From assembly GCA_023379675.1 (NCBI GenBank), contig JAMCPL010000026.1:1-55941 (forward strand): DNA of 55,941 nucleotides, given 5' to 3'. Within the stretch, counting starts at the first letter, position 1; each line of letters begins with the position of its first letter. This stretch comes from Actinomycetota bacterium. Lineage in GTDB: Bacteria > Actinomycetota > Acidimicrobiia > Acidimicrobiales > JAMCPL01. The notes under the pieces were generated by a model that had not been told where the DNA came from, ran no database searches, and worked only from the letters and a program-made list of their open reading frames with translations. The translations under genes and the position numbers were made by a program. This document shows, piece by piece, positions 33,873 to 42,797 of the stretch.

Positions 33873-35222
33873 ATGACAGTATCTTTCGGTACAGATGGAA
33901 TCAGAGGTGTAGCCAACCTGGAACTTACTCCGGAGATGGTGCTGGCGGTTGGGAGAGCGGTGTCCAGGGTCATCCCCTCTGAGCGCTTTGCCGCCGGTCG
34001 GGACAGCCGCCGGTCCAGCGCGATGCTGCAGGCGGCTGTAGCATCCGGGCTGGCATCTGAGGGTGCGGACGTACATGACCTAGGCGTTCTGACCACACCA
34101 GGAGTGGCCTGGTACTGCGAAACCGAAGGGATTCCTGGGATCGTCGTATCGGCTTCTCACAATCCTTTCAGGGATAATGGCATCAAGGTATTTGCAACTG
34201 GCGGTGTCAAGCTGGACAGGAATACCGAGACGGCTATCGAGAACGAGATCCATGGACAGCTTGCCGGCACGAAGCGTACGCCCTTGCCGTCATCCGGTCA
34301 CAGCGTGGGTCGCATTTTTCTTGGCACCAGTGTGGAGGAGGCTTACCTGGATCACTTGCTCGCCTGCATAGAAGGGAGGAGCCTCGCCGGCTTGGCTGTT
34401 GTGGTCGACGGCGCCAATGGAGCTGCCTGGAAGGCATTACCCGAAGCGTTTAGGCGCGCCGGCGCCGACGTGGTTGCCATAGGGTGTGATCCTGACGGTG
34501 TGAATATAAATGACGGGTGCGGGTCCACGCATCCAGAGATGCTCGCCGAGGAAGTCGTTGCAATGGGCGCCCATCTGGGGATTGCGGTAGATGGCGATGG
34601 TGATCGCCTGGTAGCGGTCACCAGTACGGGTCGCGTCTTGGACGGTGATGAGCTGATAGCGCTGTTTGCCCTGGATATGCAGGAGAGAGGCCGTCTTGCG
34701 GGTAAGACCGTGGCGGTTACGGTGATGTCGAACCTGGGGCTTACCAGAGTTCTCCGGTCGAGAGGTATAGAGGTGCGCGAGACTCCTGTAGGAGACCGCC
34801 ATATCCTGGAAGAGATGGAAATGTACGGTCTTTCACTTGGCGGTGAGCAATCAGGACATATTGTGTTTCGATCATTGGCCACTACGGGTGACGGGATCTT
34901 GACCGGGTTGCTGCTGGCTGACCTCGTTGTCCGCAAAGCCAGGTCACTCGACGACTTGACGGAGGGATTGGTGCAGAGGGTTCCCCAGGTGCTCATGAAC
35001 GTGGCCGCAACGGATCCCGGTCTGGTTGTATCGTCAGCTTCCGCTATGGACGCGCTGCGTGCTGCCGAAGAGTTGCTGGTGGGTACTGGCAGGGTACTGC
35101 TCCGGGCCAGTGGTACCGAGGCCCTGGTAAGGGTTATGGTGGAGTGCGAGAATGAGGAGTTGGCGGGTAAGGTGGCGCGTGATCTCGTCGATGAGCTGGT
35201 TGGGGCGGCAAGCAGGATTTGA
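33873..35222 (+). CDS. glmM: Phosphoglucosamine mutase
   Basis: The 449-residue enzyme makes glucosamine-1-phosphate from glucosamine-6-phosphate for UDP-GlcNAc. FGTDGIRGVANLELTPEM, the phosphoserine loop VSASHNPFRDNGIKVFA, the metal loop DGDGDRLV, the sugar loop GGEQSGHIV and the phosphate site RASGTEALVRVM are all present. Full length. It converges on alr with only two bases between the stops. With glmS (38382-40289) it supplies the cell-wall amino sugar and the donor for MshA. Confidence 0.96.
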   Translation: MTVSFGTDGIRGVANLELTPEMVLAVGRAVSRVIPSERFAAGRDSRRSSAMLQAAVASGLASEGADVHDLGVLTTPGVAWYCETEGIPGIVVSASHNPFRDNGIKVFATGGVKLDRNTETAIENEIHGQLAGTKRTPLPSSGHSVGRIFLGTSVEEAYLDHLLACIEGRSLAGLAVVVDGANGAAWKALPEAFRRAGADVVAIGCDPDGVNINDGCGSTHPEMLAEEVVAMGAHLGIAVDGDGDRLVAVTSTGRVLDGDELIALFALDMQERGRLAGKTVAVTVMSNLGLTRVLRSRGIEVRETPVGDRHILEEMEMYGLSLGGEQSGHIVFRSLATTGDGILTGLLLADLVVRKARSLDDLTEGLVQRVPQVLMNVAATDPGLVVSSASAMDALRAAEELLVGTGRVLLRASGTEALVRVMVECENEELAGKVARDLVDELVGAASRI

Positions 35223-35224
35223 GC

Positions 35225-36466
35225 CTACGAGTTCAGGTAGATACGGGGCACGCGGGCTGATATGCTGCAAAGCACTTCGTAACTGATGGTGCCTAGCTTG
35301 GCGGCAACCTCGGAGGCGCCTATCCGGTTTCCCTCCTGCCCTCCCATTATTACAACTTCATCGCCGATCGATATATCAGCATCGGGTCCGCAGTCGACCA
35401 TTATCTGGTCCATAGTAACCGTCCCGGCAATGGGCATCCTCCTGCCTTTCAGCAGCACGCTCCCGCCCTCGGCAAAAAGGCGGCGCGACACACCATCGGC
35501 ATAACCCAGCGGAACTGTTGCAACTATTGATCTTTCAGCGAGGGTGTAGCGGCGGCCATAGGAAATACTTTCACCAGCTTCGAGCTCTCGCACGTAAGCT
35601 ACCCGGGCTTTCAGGGACATCGCAGGTACCAGGCCTTGCACGGCATCATAAGGTGTGGGTGTGGCTGTGGCGGGCTCGGTGGGCGTGGCACATGTGGTCG
35701 TGGCGGTGGCATCACGGGTGTAGCGCTCCAGTGCCTTCGTTACAAAATCGGAGGGCGATTCGCCATAGATGGCTATCCCGCAACGCACCATCGACAGCCG
35801 GCTATCCGGGTGGGCAATTGCTCCGGCCGAATTGGCCAGATGGAGCATGACCCGTTCAGGCAGGCTTCCTGCGGCACTGGTCAAGAGGTCCACCTGGTGG
35901 CCGGTAAATGCGATGTCTTCACTGGAATCGCCGTCCGCAACCGCAAGATGACTCCAGAGGCCGGTCAGCTGGAGTACTGGGTATCTTTCCAGTACTCCAA
36001 GCAGTCCGGGCAAATCTATCGCGCTTGCACCTGCTCTATGCATGCCGGTGTCCATCTTGAGGTGTACACTGGCGCGTCTCTCCAGCCCTGCAGTTGCCCT
36101 GCCCAGCTTCTCTATTCCCCTGCGAGAATACACGGTTGGCGTGACATGTAGATTGACCAGCTCACTAATCTCACCAAGGCTCATGGTGTCTGGAAGCTCC
36201 TGCAGCAACAGTATTGGAGCCGTCACGCCGTACTCGCGTATTTCCACGGCCTCTTCGCCGAATGCCACCGCCAGCCAGCCTGCGCCGGCAGACACTGCTG
36301 CTTCCGCGACCTGAGGGGCGCCGTGACCGTAGGCATTTGCCTTGACTACGGCACAGAACGCGGCGGGTGCAGCCATCCTTGCCAGAAGGGAGACGTTGTG
36401 CCGGACTGCCCCAAGATCGATTTCAACCCAGGCGTACCTGTTCTCGGGTGTCCATCTGGATCTCAT
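35225..36466 (-). CDS. alr: Alanine racemase
   Basis: The 413-residue enzyme starts at ATG 36466, which overlaps the stop of the upstream gene (TAATG). Fold-type III PLP enzyme: the PLP Lys lies in AVVKANAYGHG, KMDTGMHRAG and NSAGAIAHPDSRLSMVRCGI follow, and the second-domain Tyr is in ISYGRRYT. It supplies D-Ala for peptidoglycan. A Thr/Ala/Pro-rich insert (RDATATTTCATPTEPATATP) of about 30 residues interrupts the region between the barrel and the C-terminal domain, unusual for Alr. Confidence 0.95.
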   Translation of the reverse strand: MRSRWTPENRYAWVEIDLGAVRHNVSLLARMAAPAAFCAVVKANAYGHGAPQVAEAAVSAGAGWLAVAFGEEAVEIREYGVTAPILLLQELPDTMSLGEISELVNLHVTPTVYSRRGIEKLGRATAGLERRASVHLKMDTGMHRAGASAIDLPGLLGVLERYPVLQLTGLWSHLAVADGDSSEDIAFTGHQVDLLTSAAGSLPERVMLHLANSAGAIAHPDSRLSMVRCGIAIYGESPSDFVTKALERYTRDATATTTCATPTEPATATPTPYDAVQGLVPAMSLKARVAYVRELEAGESISYGRRYTLAERSIVATVPLGYADGVSRRLFAEGGSVLLKGRRMPIAGTVTMDQIMVDCGPDADISIGDEVVIMGGQEGNRIGASEVAAKLGTISYEVLCSISARVPRIYLNS

Positions 36467-37893
36467 TATCCAGGTCCCATGCCGGTTGCGACGGAGGATA
36501 ACCAGTCCGCCACGAGGTCGGGTAAGTCCATGGCAGTCAGACCTGTGGGCCTGCCAAGCCAGGAGGCCCGTCCATGTACATGAGCGGCAAGAGCTGCTGG
36601 AAGTGCAGGTGGCGTTCCGGCACTGCGAGCCAGGAAAGCTCCGATCATTCCTGAAAGCACGTCGCCCGTACCTGCTGTCGCCAGGCGGGGCGAACCCGCG
36701 GTCACCACGTAAGTGCGCCCGTCCGGCTCGGCCACCACTGTAGTGCTGCCCTTCAGCAATACGATTGCTCCAAGGAATCTCGCCAACCGGCGCGTCTCCT
36801 CGATCCTGTTGGCACCGATAGGATGCCCTGCAAGCCGTGCAGCTTCGCCATTGTGGGGCGTCAGTATGACTGGGGGAAGAGGTTGGTTGGCGTCGTAGTG
36901 CTTGTGGTTTCGTTCGGCCAGGAGCGCGGCTGCATCTTCCCTGGTTCCAAGAGCGTACAGGCCATCTGCATCCAGTACCATTGGAATTGAAAGGTCTCTT
37001 ACCAGCCTGCGGATCTCTCTTACAGTTTCGGAGCTGCGCCCGGCGCCAGGGCCAATCACAGCGGATCTGCATTTGGCTGACTCATCCAATACCTGGCGCG
37101 ACCAATCCTGGTGGCCATCCAGCGCTATAGAAACGACCTCCGGCACGTGCAGGCATGCCGCCGCGAGATCTGCCAGCATCAGCCTCACCATACCGGCGCC
37201 GGAGCGCAGTGCACCTTTGGCGCACATGGATGCCGCACCGGTCATTCCCGGCGAGCCTGCAACTATGCACACCGCCGATTCCCATTTGTGTGCATCCCTG
37301 CTTTTCTCAGGAAGGTACAGAGGCACATCACTGTCCTCCACGAGGAATATGCCGGCACATTGAGATGCGTCTATCCCTATGTCAGCCAGCTGCAGCTTAC
37401 CCGCAAGTCTTGCACCATCGCCTTGGAGCAGTCCTGGCTTCATGGCGGCCATCACCACTGTAGCACGGGCCTGTAAGGGATGCCCTGAGGCTTCTCCCGT
37501 GTCGCCATGCACCCCGGAGGGGATGTCGACGGCAAGTACGGGCACGCCCTCCGGTATGGCGGGAGGCTCGTATGTCCCATGAAACCCGGTACCGTAAGCT
37601 GCATCTATTACGAGGTCGAGCTGCGGCATGAGCTGCTGCAACGCCGGGGGTGTGACCACTTCGACCATTGCGCCGCGGTCTTGAAGTATACGAGCAGCCA
37701 CACGACCGTCTTCTCCGTTGTTGCCCTTACCGGCGATCACCAGCACCTTGCGTCCATAACCTCCATGAAGCATCTCGAGTGCGTAGAGCGCAACAGCATA
37801 TCCAGCTCGTTCTACCAGGACCTGCAACCCTACTTCGCGATGCGCCTGCGCATCGAGTTCCCTCATCTGGCTTACTGTCACGACTGGGATCAT
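36466..37893 (-). CDS. nnr: Bifunctional NAD(P)H-hydrate epimerase / ADP-dependent dehydratase
   Basis: The 475-residue repair enzyme has an N-terminal epimerase domain (YjeF_N; VIAGKGNNGEDGRVAARIL, VLAVDIPSGVHGDTGE). The C-terminal ribokinase-like dehydratase has PMVLDADGLYAL, VILTPHNGEAARLAG and ATAGTGDVLSGMIGAFLA. It restores hydrated NADH and NADPH. It sits between acpS and alr, an arrangement common in actinobacteria. Start ATG 37893; the stop overlaps alr. Confidence 0.94.
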   Translation of the reverse strand: MIPVVTVSQMRELDAQAHREVGLQVLVERAGYAVALYALEMLHGGYGRKVLVIAGKGNNGEDGRVAARILQDRGAMVEVVTPPALQQLMPQLDLVIDAAYGTGFHGTYEPPAIPEGVPVLAVDIPSGVHGDTGEASGHPLQARATVVMAAMKPGLLQGDGARLAGKLQLADIGIDASQCAGIFLVEDSDVPLYLPEKSRDAHKWESAVCIVAGSPGMTGAASMCAKGALRSGAGMVRLMLADLAAACLHVPEVVSIALDGHQDWSRQVLDESAKCRSAVIGPGAGRSSETVREIRRLVRDLSIPMVLDADGLYALGTREDAAALLAERNHKHYDANQPLPPVILTPHNGEAARLAGHPIGANRIEETRRLARFLGAIVLLKGSTTVVAEPDGRTYVVTAGSPRLATAGTGDVLSGMIGAFLARSAGTPPALPAALAAHVHGRASWLGRPTGLTAMDLPDLVADWLSSVATGMGPG

Positions 37894-37900
37894 CAGCTAC

Positions 37901-38320
37901 CTAGTTTACAGCCAAGGCGAAGGCAACCGCCACGAGATCGGTATGGGTGATCGACAGTCGCCAGCCCGTTACGCCGTGTGCCCTCGCTATATGTTGGGCT
38001 TGTCCGTGAAGTGCCACAGTAGGGGGATGTCCTGGCCGGCGCGTTACCTCGATATTTGCAAAGTGCAACTGCCATATGCCCGTTCCCATGGCCTTGGCTA
38101 CCGCTTCCTTGGCTGCGAACCTGGCTGCGAGGCGTTGAGCGGGGTCACTGGCCTGGTTGGCGTAAGCAAGCTCCTCATCGGTGAACAGGCGCCGGGATAG
38201 TGCCGGACGCCGGGATAGGACTGTACGAAAGCGCTCCACATCCACTGCATCCACTCCTATGCCAGCTATGTGGGTGCCGCCTTCCACAACAGGTGGTGTC
38301 ATCGTCGGAGCTGCACCCAC
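37901..38320 (-). CDS. acpS: Holo-[acyl-carrier-protein] synthase
   Basis: The 139-residue enzyme starts from GTG 38320; ATG 38302 is an alternative start giving a more typical length. IAGIGVDAVDVERF holds the magnesium Asp, FTDEELAYA follows, and RFAAKEAVAKAMGTGI has the catalytic Glu-Lys. The C-terminal WRLSITHTDLVAVAFALA is typical. It transfers phosphopantetheine from CoA to ACP. It ends seven bases before the next gene. Confidence 0.93.
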   Translation of the reverse strand: MGAAPTMTPPVVEGGTHIAGIGVDAVDVERFRTVLSRRPALSRRLFTDEELAYANQASDPAQRLAARFAAKEAVAKAMGTGIWQLHFANIEVTRRPGHPPTVALHGQAQHIARAHGVTGWRLSITHTDLVAVAFALAVN

Positions 38321-38381
38321 ATCAGGGTGACGTCTTTCCCGAGATGCCTATACGCTGAGTCTCTAAGGGCAAGCCGCTTTC

Positions 38382-40289
38382 TCATTCCACCGTGACGGTC
38401 TTTGCAAGATTGCGAGGCCTGTCCACATCACAACCTCTGAACCGTGCTACGTGGTAAGCGAGTAGCTGCAACGGTATCACATCGACCACAGGGGCAAGCA
38501 GCGAGACGGTTTCGGGAACGTAGAGCACGTGATCTGCAAGCGCGGCCGTGCTGGTGTCTCCGTCGTTGGCCACTGCTATCACTTTTGCTCCCCTGCTCTT
38601 CACCTCAGAGATGTTGGCATGCATCTTTTTCTGTAGGCGCCCCTTGGTGGCTATCGCCAGCACCACCGTTCCTGGCTCGATAAGCGCTATGGGCCCATGC
38701 TTCAGCTCGCCAGCTGGGTATGCTTCAGCCCGCAAGTATGCTATCTCCTTCATCTTGAGGGCGCCCTCCAGCGCCACCGGGTAACCTGTGTTGCGGCCTA
38801 TATAGAAGAGGTCACGTTGCCCGGCTATATCCTCAGCCACCGATTTGACGGCTTCGTCACGGTCGAGCGCGTGCCTCATAAGCCGGGGAAGGTCCCTCAG
38901 CTGGTCCATGATAAGTGATGTCTCATCGTTGTACAAGATACCGCGGAGCTGGGCGATGTAGAGAGCGAGCATCTGGAGCGCCACTATCTGGGTGGAGAAG
39001 GTCTTGGTGGCAGCGACACCTATTTCGGGCCCAGCACGTGTGTAGAGCACGCCGTCCGACTGCCTGGTGATTGACGAATCGACCACGTTGGATACTGCAA
39101 GCACCTTTGCATTCAATTGTCTAGCGAGGTGTATTGCCTGGAGCGTATCCATGGTCTCACCTGATTGGCTGACTCCTATCACCAGGCTGCTGCTGCTGAG
39201 TATCGGGTCTCTGTAGCGGAACTCCGAGGAGATGTCTATCTCGGTAGGTATCCTGGTCCAGTGTTCCAGGGCATGTTTTACGACCAGGCCGGAGTGAAAG
39301 CTGGAACCGCAGCCCACGATGAACACCTTGTCCACTTCGCGCAATTCGTCATCCGTGATCCTGGTCTCGTCCAGCGCTAGCTTGCCGTCTGAGACGAACC
39401 TACCGAGAAGGGTATCCATGACGGCGGCGGGCTGTTCGTGGAGTTCCTTACCCATGAAGTCGTCGTAGCCGCTTTTCTGGGCAGCCTCGATATCCCAGGA
39501 GACATGGATGGGGTGCAAGGTCCTGGCATGACCATCCAGGTCCTGCGCGGTGATGCTTTCCGGAGTGAGCTCGGCGATCTCACCGTCTTCCAGCACGTAA
39601 TAGTTGCCGGAAAGCCCCAGCAATGCGGGCAGGTCCGATGCCGCCATGCACATACCACCGCCCATGCCCACGACCAGTGGTGATAGGCGGCGTGCCACTA
39701 CTAAACCTCCATCCAGCCTGGTATCAAGGACGGCAATGGCGAACGACCCCGTTATACGCTGGAGAGCCCTTCTCGTGGCTTCGATGCCGTGCAGCTGGGT
39801 GCTGGTGTCCATTCTCAGCTCGTCTTCTATCAAATGCGCTATGAGTTCGGAGTCCGTTTCAGAAGCAAGCTCGTGGCCACTCCGGCTAAGTTCCTCGGCG
39901 AGTTCACGCCAGTTCTCCACGATGCCGTTGTGTACCACGGCTATATTGCCCGTGCAATCCAGGTGGGGATGGGCGTTCTGCTCACTTGGCCTTCCGTGGG
40001 TGGCCCATCGAGTATGCCCTATGCCTGCGCTGTCAGATCGAGGTGGTCCCGGGGCCGATGGTGCGTGTTTCCTCAGTTCCTTTAACGACTGTTTGGATAC
40101 TGCAGCCCGGATGCGCCATATGGCGGCATCGTCTGCCCCATCATTTTCCATGCCGCCTACCAGTAGCGCTATACCGGCAGAGTCATAGCCCCTGTACTCC
40201 AGCCTTTCAAGGCAATCGATCAGTATCCCTGCAAGGGGTTGCTCGTAGGCTGCTTCCGGGTTTCGGGTAATAGCGATTATGCCGCACAC
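38382..40289 (-). CDS. glmS: Glutamine-fructose-6-phosphate aminotransferase (isomerizing)
   Basis: The 635-residue enzyme starts at GTG 40289, placing the catalytic Cys at position 2 (CGIIAITRN). GHTRWATHGRPSEQNAHPHL and NGIVENWRELAEELSRSGHE are the glutaminase domain. Two SIS domains follow with GCGSSFHSGLVVKHALE, SQSGETMDTLQAIHLARQLN and the C-terminal PRNLAKTVTVE. A short Gly/Asp-rich insert (VGGMENDGADD) lies near residue 45. It makes glucosamine-6-phosphate. I see no glmS ribozyme-like leader. Confidence 0.96.
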   Translation of the reverse strand: MCGIIAITRNPEAAYEQPLAGILIDCLERLEYRGYDSAGIALLVGGMENDGADDAAIWRIRAAVSKQSLKELRKHAPSAPGPPRSDSAGIGHTRWATHGRPSEQNAHPHLDCTGNIAVVHNGIVENWRELAEELSRSGHELASETDSELIAHLIEDELRMDTSTQLHGIEATRRALQRITGSFAIAVLDTRLDGGLVVARRLSPLVVGMGGGMCMAASDLPALLGLSGNYYVLEDGEIAELTPESITAQDLDGHARTLHPIHVSWDIEAAQKSGYDDFMGKELHEQPAAVMDTLLGRFVSDGKLALDETRITDDELREVDKVFIVGCGSSFHSGLVVKHALEHWTRIPTEIDISSEFRYRDPILSSSSLVIGVSQSGETMDTLQAIHLARQLNAKVLAVSNVVDSSITRQSDGVLYTRAGPEIGVAATKTFSTQIVALQMLALYIAQLRGILYNDETSLIMDQLRDLPRLMRHALDRDEAVKSVAEDIAGQRDLFYIGRNTGYPVALEGALKMKEIAYLRAEAYPAGELKHGPIALIEPGTVVLAIATKGRLQKKMHANISEVKSRGAKVIAVANDGDTSTAALADHVLYVPETVSLLAPVVDVIPLQLLAYHVARFRGCDVDRPRNLAKTVTVE

Positions 40290-40406
40290 ACCATCAAGCC
40301 TAGTACTTGGAAGGCGCAGCTGTTGAGCCTGGATTCGCCACCAAGAGTCCTCGGCTCATAAAACCGTACAATACCGAACTACCGCAGCAGGTTCAACGCC
40401 GACGGT

Positions 40407-40513
40407 GCACATACTGGTGTTGTATATGCAGTCCGATACCGGTAGCGAAGCTAAGATGTACAAGGGGGGCTATGCCATGTGTACATACTGGTGTATACGC
40501 AGTCTGATGCCGG
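40407..40513. repeat. Imperfect direct repeat between arsB and glmS
   Basis: 40407-40442 and 40481-40513 are alike (CATACTGGTGT...TATRYGCAGTCYGATRCCGG). The 292-bp gap between the arsB stop and the glmS start otherwise shows no gene or clear promoter. Confidence 0.7.
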
Positions 40514-40581
40514 CAGCCATCATCGATGCAGTGTTGACCTCCTCACCGCGCCTTCCGGACCGGGCTTGCGCTCGCCCTCGT

Positions 40582-41892
40582 TCAGTGGATGATCGCCACC
40601 CAGCCTGCAAGTGCGAGCAAACTTACAGCAAGCACTGGCACCGTCAGCACGACTCCTGTCTTGAAGTAGCGCCACCAGCCGATCTTGATTCCCTTTGTTT
40701 CCAAGACATGGAGCCATAGAAGGGTCGCCAGCGATCCTATGGGAGTGAATTTCGGGCCAAGGTCGCAGCCGACGATATTGGCGTAGACAAGGATGGAATG
40801 ACCGGTTCCATGTGCCTTTGCGGCCGTGATGGAGAGCACTCCTACGAGTACGGTGGGCATGTTGTTCATCACGGCGGAAAGCAACGCGGAGCCGAACCCA
40901 CCCACCAGGGCAAGCGGTACGAGCCCAGCGTTGCGTATGTCGTGCAGGCCGCTGCCGAGCGCTCTGGTCAATCCTGCATTGCGTAGCCCGTATACCACCA
41001 GGTACATGCCGATGGAGAACACTACGATCTTCCAGGGAGCTTCCCGAAGCACCTTGGAAGAGGAAAGCGCCTCGGAACGACTGGCAAGCAGGAGAAATAT
41101 GATTGCGGCAGTTCCCGCGAAGAGAGAGACGGGAAGATGCAGCGGTTCTGATGCAAAGTAGCCCACTAGGAGCACCAGGAGCACCACCCATCCGGCCCTG
41201 AAGAGACGGGTGTCCCTTATGGCTCCTTCCGGTTCTCCGAGAGTGGCTTCGTCATAAGTGACGGGGAGGTTGCGCCGGTAGAAGAAATACAGTACCCCTA
41301 TGCTGGCAACGAAGCTGGCTAGGTCCACCGGTATCATCGTGGTGGCGTAGGTGGCAAATCCTATATGGAAGAAGTTGGCGCTTACAATGTTGACCAGATT
41401 CGATACGACCAGGGGTAGGCTGGTGGTATCTGCGACGAATCCCGCCGCCATGACAAACGGCATGGCCTGGCGGGGCGTGAATCCGAGAATGCGCATCTGC
41501 TGGTAGACGATGGGGGTGATGATCAGGGCAGCTCCATCATTGGCGAACATGGCTGCGACAAGGGCGCCCAGTACAATCACGTAGACAAACGCTCGGAGGG
41601 TGTCCCCCCTCGCTGCATGGAGCATGTGCAGTGCTGCCCACTCGAAGAACCCGATACGATCCAGTACGAGGGATATGACGATGACGGACACGAAGGTGAA
41701 GGTCGCATTCCATACGATGCCCCATACGGTGGAAATGTTATGCGGCTGTACCACCCCTATGGCCAGGGCCACCAACGCACCGGCCGTAGCGGACCATCCT
41801 ATGGAGAGCCCCTTTGGCTGTATGATGACGAGAGCCAGCGTGGCGACGAAGATGGCGCTCGCGGCCATGATCAGCGGCGTTCCGGTCAGCAT
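40582..41892 (-). CDS. arsB: ArsB-type arsenite efflux permease
   Basis: The 436-residue protein has about eleven hydrophobic segments. AMFANDGAALIITPIVYQ and VVSNLVNIVSANFFHIGFAT form the first inverted half. AVMNNMPTVLVGVL and NIVGCDLGPKFTPIGSLATL form the second and contain the ArsB/NhaD-type hairpin signatures. It exports arsenite (or antimonite). It lies downstream of the arsR gene on the same strand, with a possible operator between. Its ATG overlaps the end of a short upstream frame. Confidence 0.93.
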   Translation of the reverse strand: MLTGTPLIMAASAIFVATLALVIIQPKGLSIGWSATAGALVALAIGVVQPHNISTVWGIVWNATFTFVSVIVISLVLDRIGFFEWAALHMLHAARGDTLRAFVYVIVLGALVAAMFANDGAALIITPIVYQQMRILGFTPRQAMPFVMAAGFVADTTSLPLVVSNLVNIVSANFFHIGFATYATTMIPVDLASFVASIGVLYFFYRRNLPVTYDEATLGEPEGAIRDTRLFRAGWVVLLVLLVGYFASEPLHLPVSLFAGTAAIIFLLLASRSEALSSSKVLREAPWKIVVFSIGMYLVVYGLRNAGLTRALGSGLHDIRNAGLVPLALVGGFGSALLSAVMNNMPTVLVGVLSITAAKAHGTGHSILVYANIVGCDLGPKFTPIGSLATLLWLHVLETKGIKIGWWRYFKTGVVLTVPVLAVSLLALAGWVAIIH

Positions 41893-42062
41893 CGATAGGG
41901 TACTCCAACCATCCCAGGGGCGCCGGTGAGAAGGGCAGTTGGGCGTGCAACTGACGATACCGTCGTAGCATTATGCACACTGAGCACAGGCGATAGCATT
42001 GGCGAGGATGGTCTTTCCGGCACATTCTTTGTCACTGAATCGTATACTTGCGTTGCAGCCAT
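41886..42062 (-). CDS. Possible 58-residue ORF directly upstream of arsB
   Basis: ATG 42062 is preceded by AAGGAA about ten bases away. The frame (MAATQVYDSVTKNVPERPSS...) ends with TGA at 41886-41888, inside the first codons of arsB. It fills most of the 306-bp arsR-arsB gap. It is Ser/Val/Pro-rich with no Cys pair or membrane helix. It could be a coupled small protein, a leader, or chance. Confidence 0.3.
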   Translation of the reverse strand: MAATQVYDSVTKNVPERPSSPMLSPVLSVHNATTVSSVARPTALLTGAPGMVGVPYRC

Positions 42063-42104
42063 CGTCTATAGTTCCTTTCCGGAGGCGGCCCCAATCTTGC
42101 TATG

Positions 42105-42144
42105 ATGCTTAGCATTACTATATCAGCGATCGTCGATAGACGAT
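42105..42144 (-). promoter_or_regulatory. Candidate ArsR operator region upstream of arsB
   Basis: Two inverted repeats: ATCGTC-GATA-GACGAT (42129-42144, perfect) and ATGCT-T-AGCAT (42105-42115). A TATAGT hexamer on the minus strand lies between them (42117-42122). Part of the first motif (ATCGTCTAT) recurs at 42061-42069. Spacing fits a repressor-controlled promoter for arsB. Confidence 0.45.
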
Positions 42145-42198
42145 TACTTTTGGTAAACTCCTTGATGAGCTGGGAGTTCGATACTACGGAGGAGCCTC

Positions 42199-42630
42199 TC
42201 AGAGCGAAGCTACTGCATCTTTCAGGGCGGCGAGTCCGATTCTATCGATACAGTAGGAGGTCCGCGGGCCTTCTATCTCACCTTTGATCAGGCCTGCTTC
42301 GCGCAGGATCCGCAAGTGTTCGGAGATGGTCGATTGGGCCAGCGGTATCTCTGCGACCAGTTCGCCAGTTATGCATGCTTGGCGTTCAGAGAGTATGCGT
42401 AATATGTGTATACGGGCGGGATGCCCGAGCGCCTTTGCCATGGCGGCCATCATAGCGTCTGGAAGCGGATCACTTGGCGACGATGACGATGGCGATGATG
42501 GTATTTCTTCGTCGGGGATGAAGCATTCAGATGCCTGCCTGCCTGCCGACGGCGAAAGCCGTGACGATGGATGGCCGGGCGTGCAGCAACTTGTGTTTGC
42601 GGTACCGGTCACTGTGGTTTTCGTTTCCAT
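42199..42630 (-). CDS. arsR: ArsR/SmtB-family metalloregulator
   Basis: The 143-residue protein has a winged HTH in the C-terminal ~85 residues: MAKALGHPARIHILRILSER, QACITGELVAEIPLAQS and STISEHLRILREAGLIKGEI. The first ~55 residues are an extension with vicinal Cys15-Cys16 (TSCCTPGH), a third Cys at 36 and a Ser/Pro-rich linker. The N-terminal Cys pair resembles the As(III) site described for Corynebacterium ArsR. The usual alpha-3 CVC motif is absent (QACITG). Probably represses arsB and releases on arsenite. Confidence 0.88.
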   Translation of the reverse strand: METKTTVTGTANTSCCTPGHPSSRLSPSAGRQASECFIPDEEIPSSPSSSSPSDPLPDAMMAAMAKALGHPARIHILRILSERQACITGELVAEIPLAQSTISEHLRILREAGLIKGEIEGPRTSYCIDRIGLAALKDAVASL

Positions 42631-42656
42631 CTTGTCCAGATTCTAGCAAGCCGGCG

Positions 42657-42764
42657 AGCAGGTGGCGACGCCGGTCGACTTCTTGTGCAAGCCAGACACG
42701 ATGATCTGGTTGCCTTTTGCGCAACTAGCAGCAGGTGGCGACGCCGGTCGACTTCTTGTGCAAG
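42657..42764. repeat. 35-bp perfect direct repeat between arsR and the UDG gene
   Basis: 42657-42691 and 42730-42764 are identical (AGCAGGTGGCGACGCCGGTC...), 73 bp apart. On the minus strand they lie in a 56-codon frame beginning with GTG (KLEALAQEVDRRRHLL) that runs into arsR, so a gene fragment or duplicated arsR leader is possible. Confidence 0.9.
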
Positions 42765-42797
42765 GGCTTCAAGCTTCACCCGAGACTCCGCAGTGAA

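Noticed and set aside
35223-35224. Rho-independent terminator between the convergent genes glmM and alr
   Set aside because: The stops are two bases apart, and neither strand shows a GC hairpin followed by a T-run.
36467-37072. Long N-terminal extension of alr
   Set aside because: The frame upstream of ATG 36466 is open but lies inside the NAD(P)HX repair gene and has the composition of a shadow frame. The TAATG junction fixes the start.
40290-40581. glmS ribozyme or plus-strand gene in the glmS-arsB gap
   Set aside because: No glmS ribozyme core motifs are visible, and the plus-strand frames there run as shadows through arsB with no family features.
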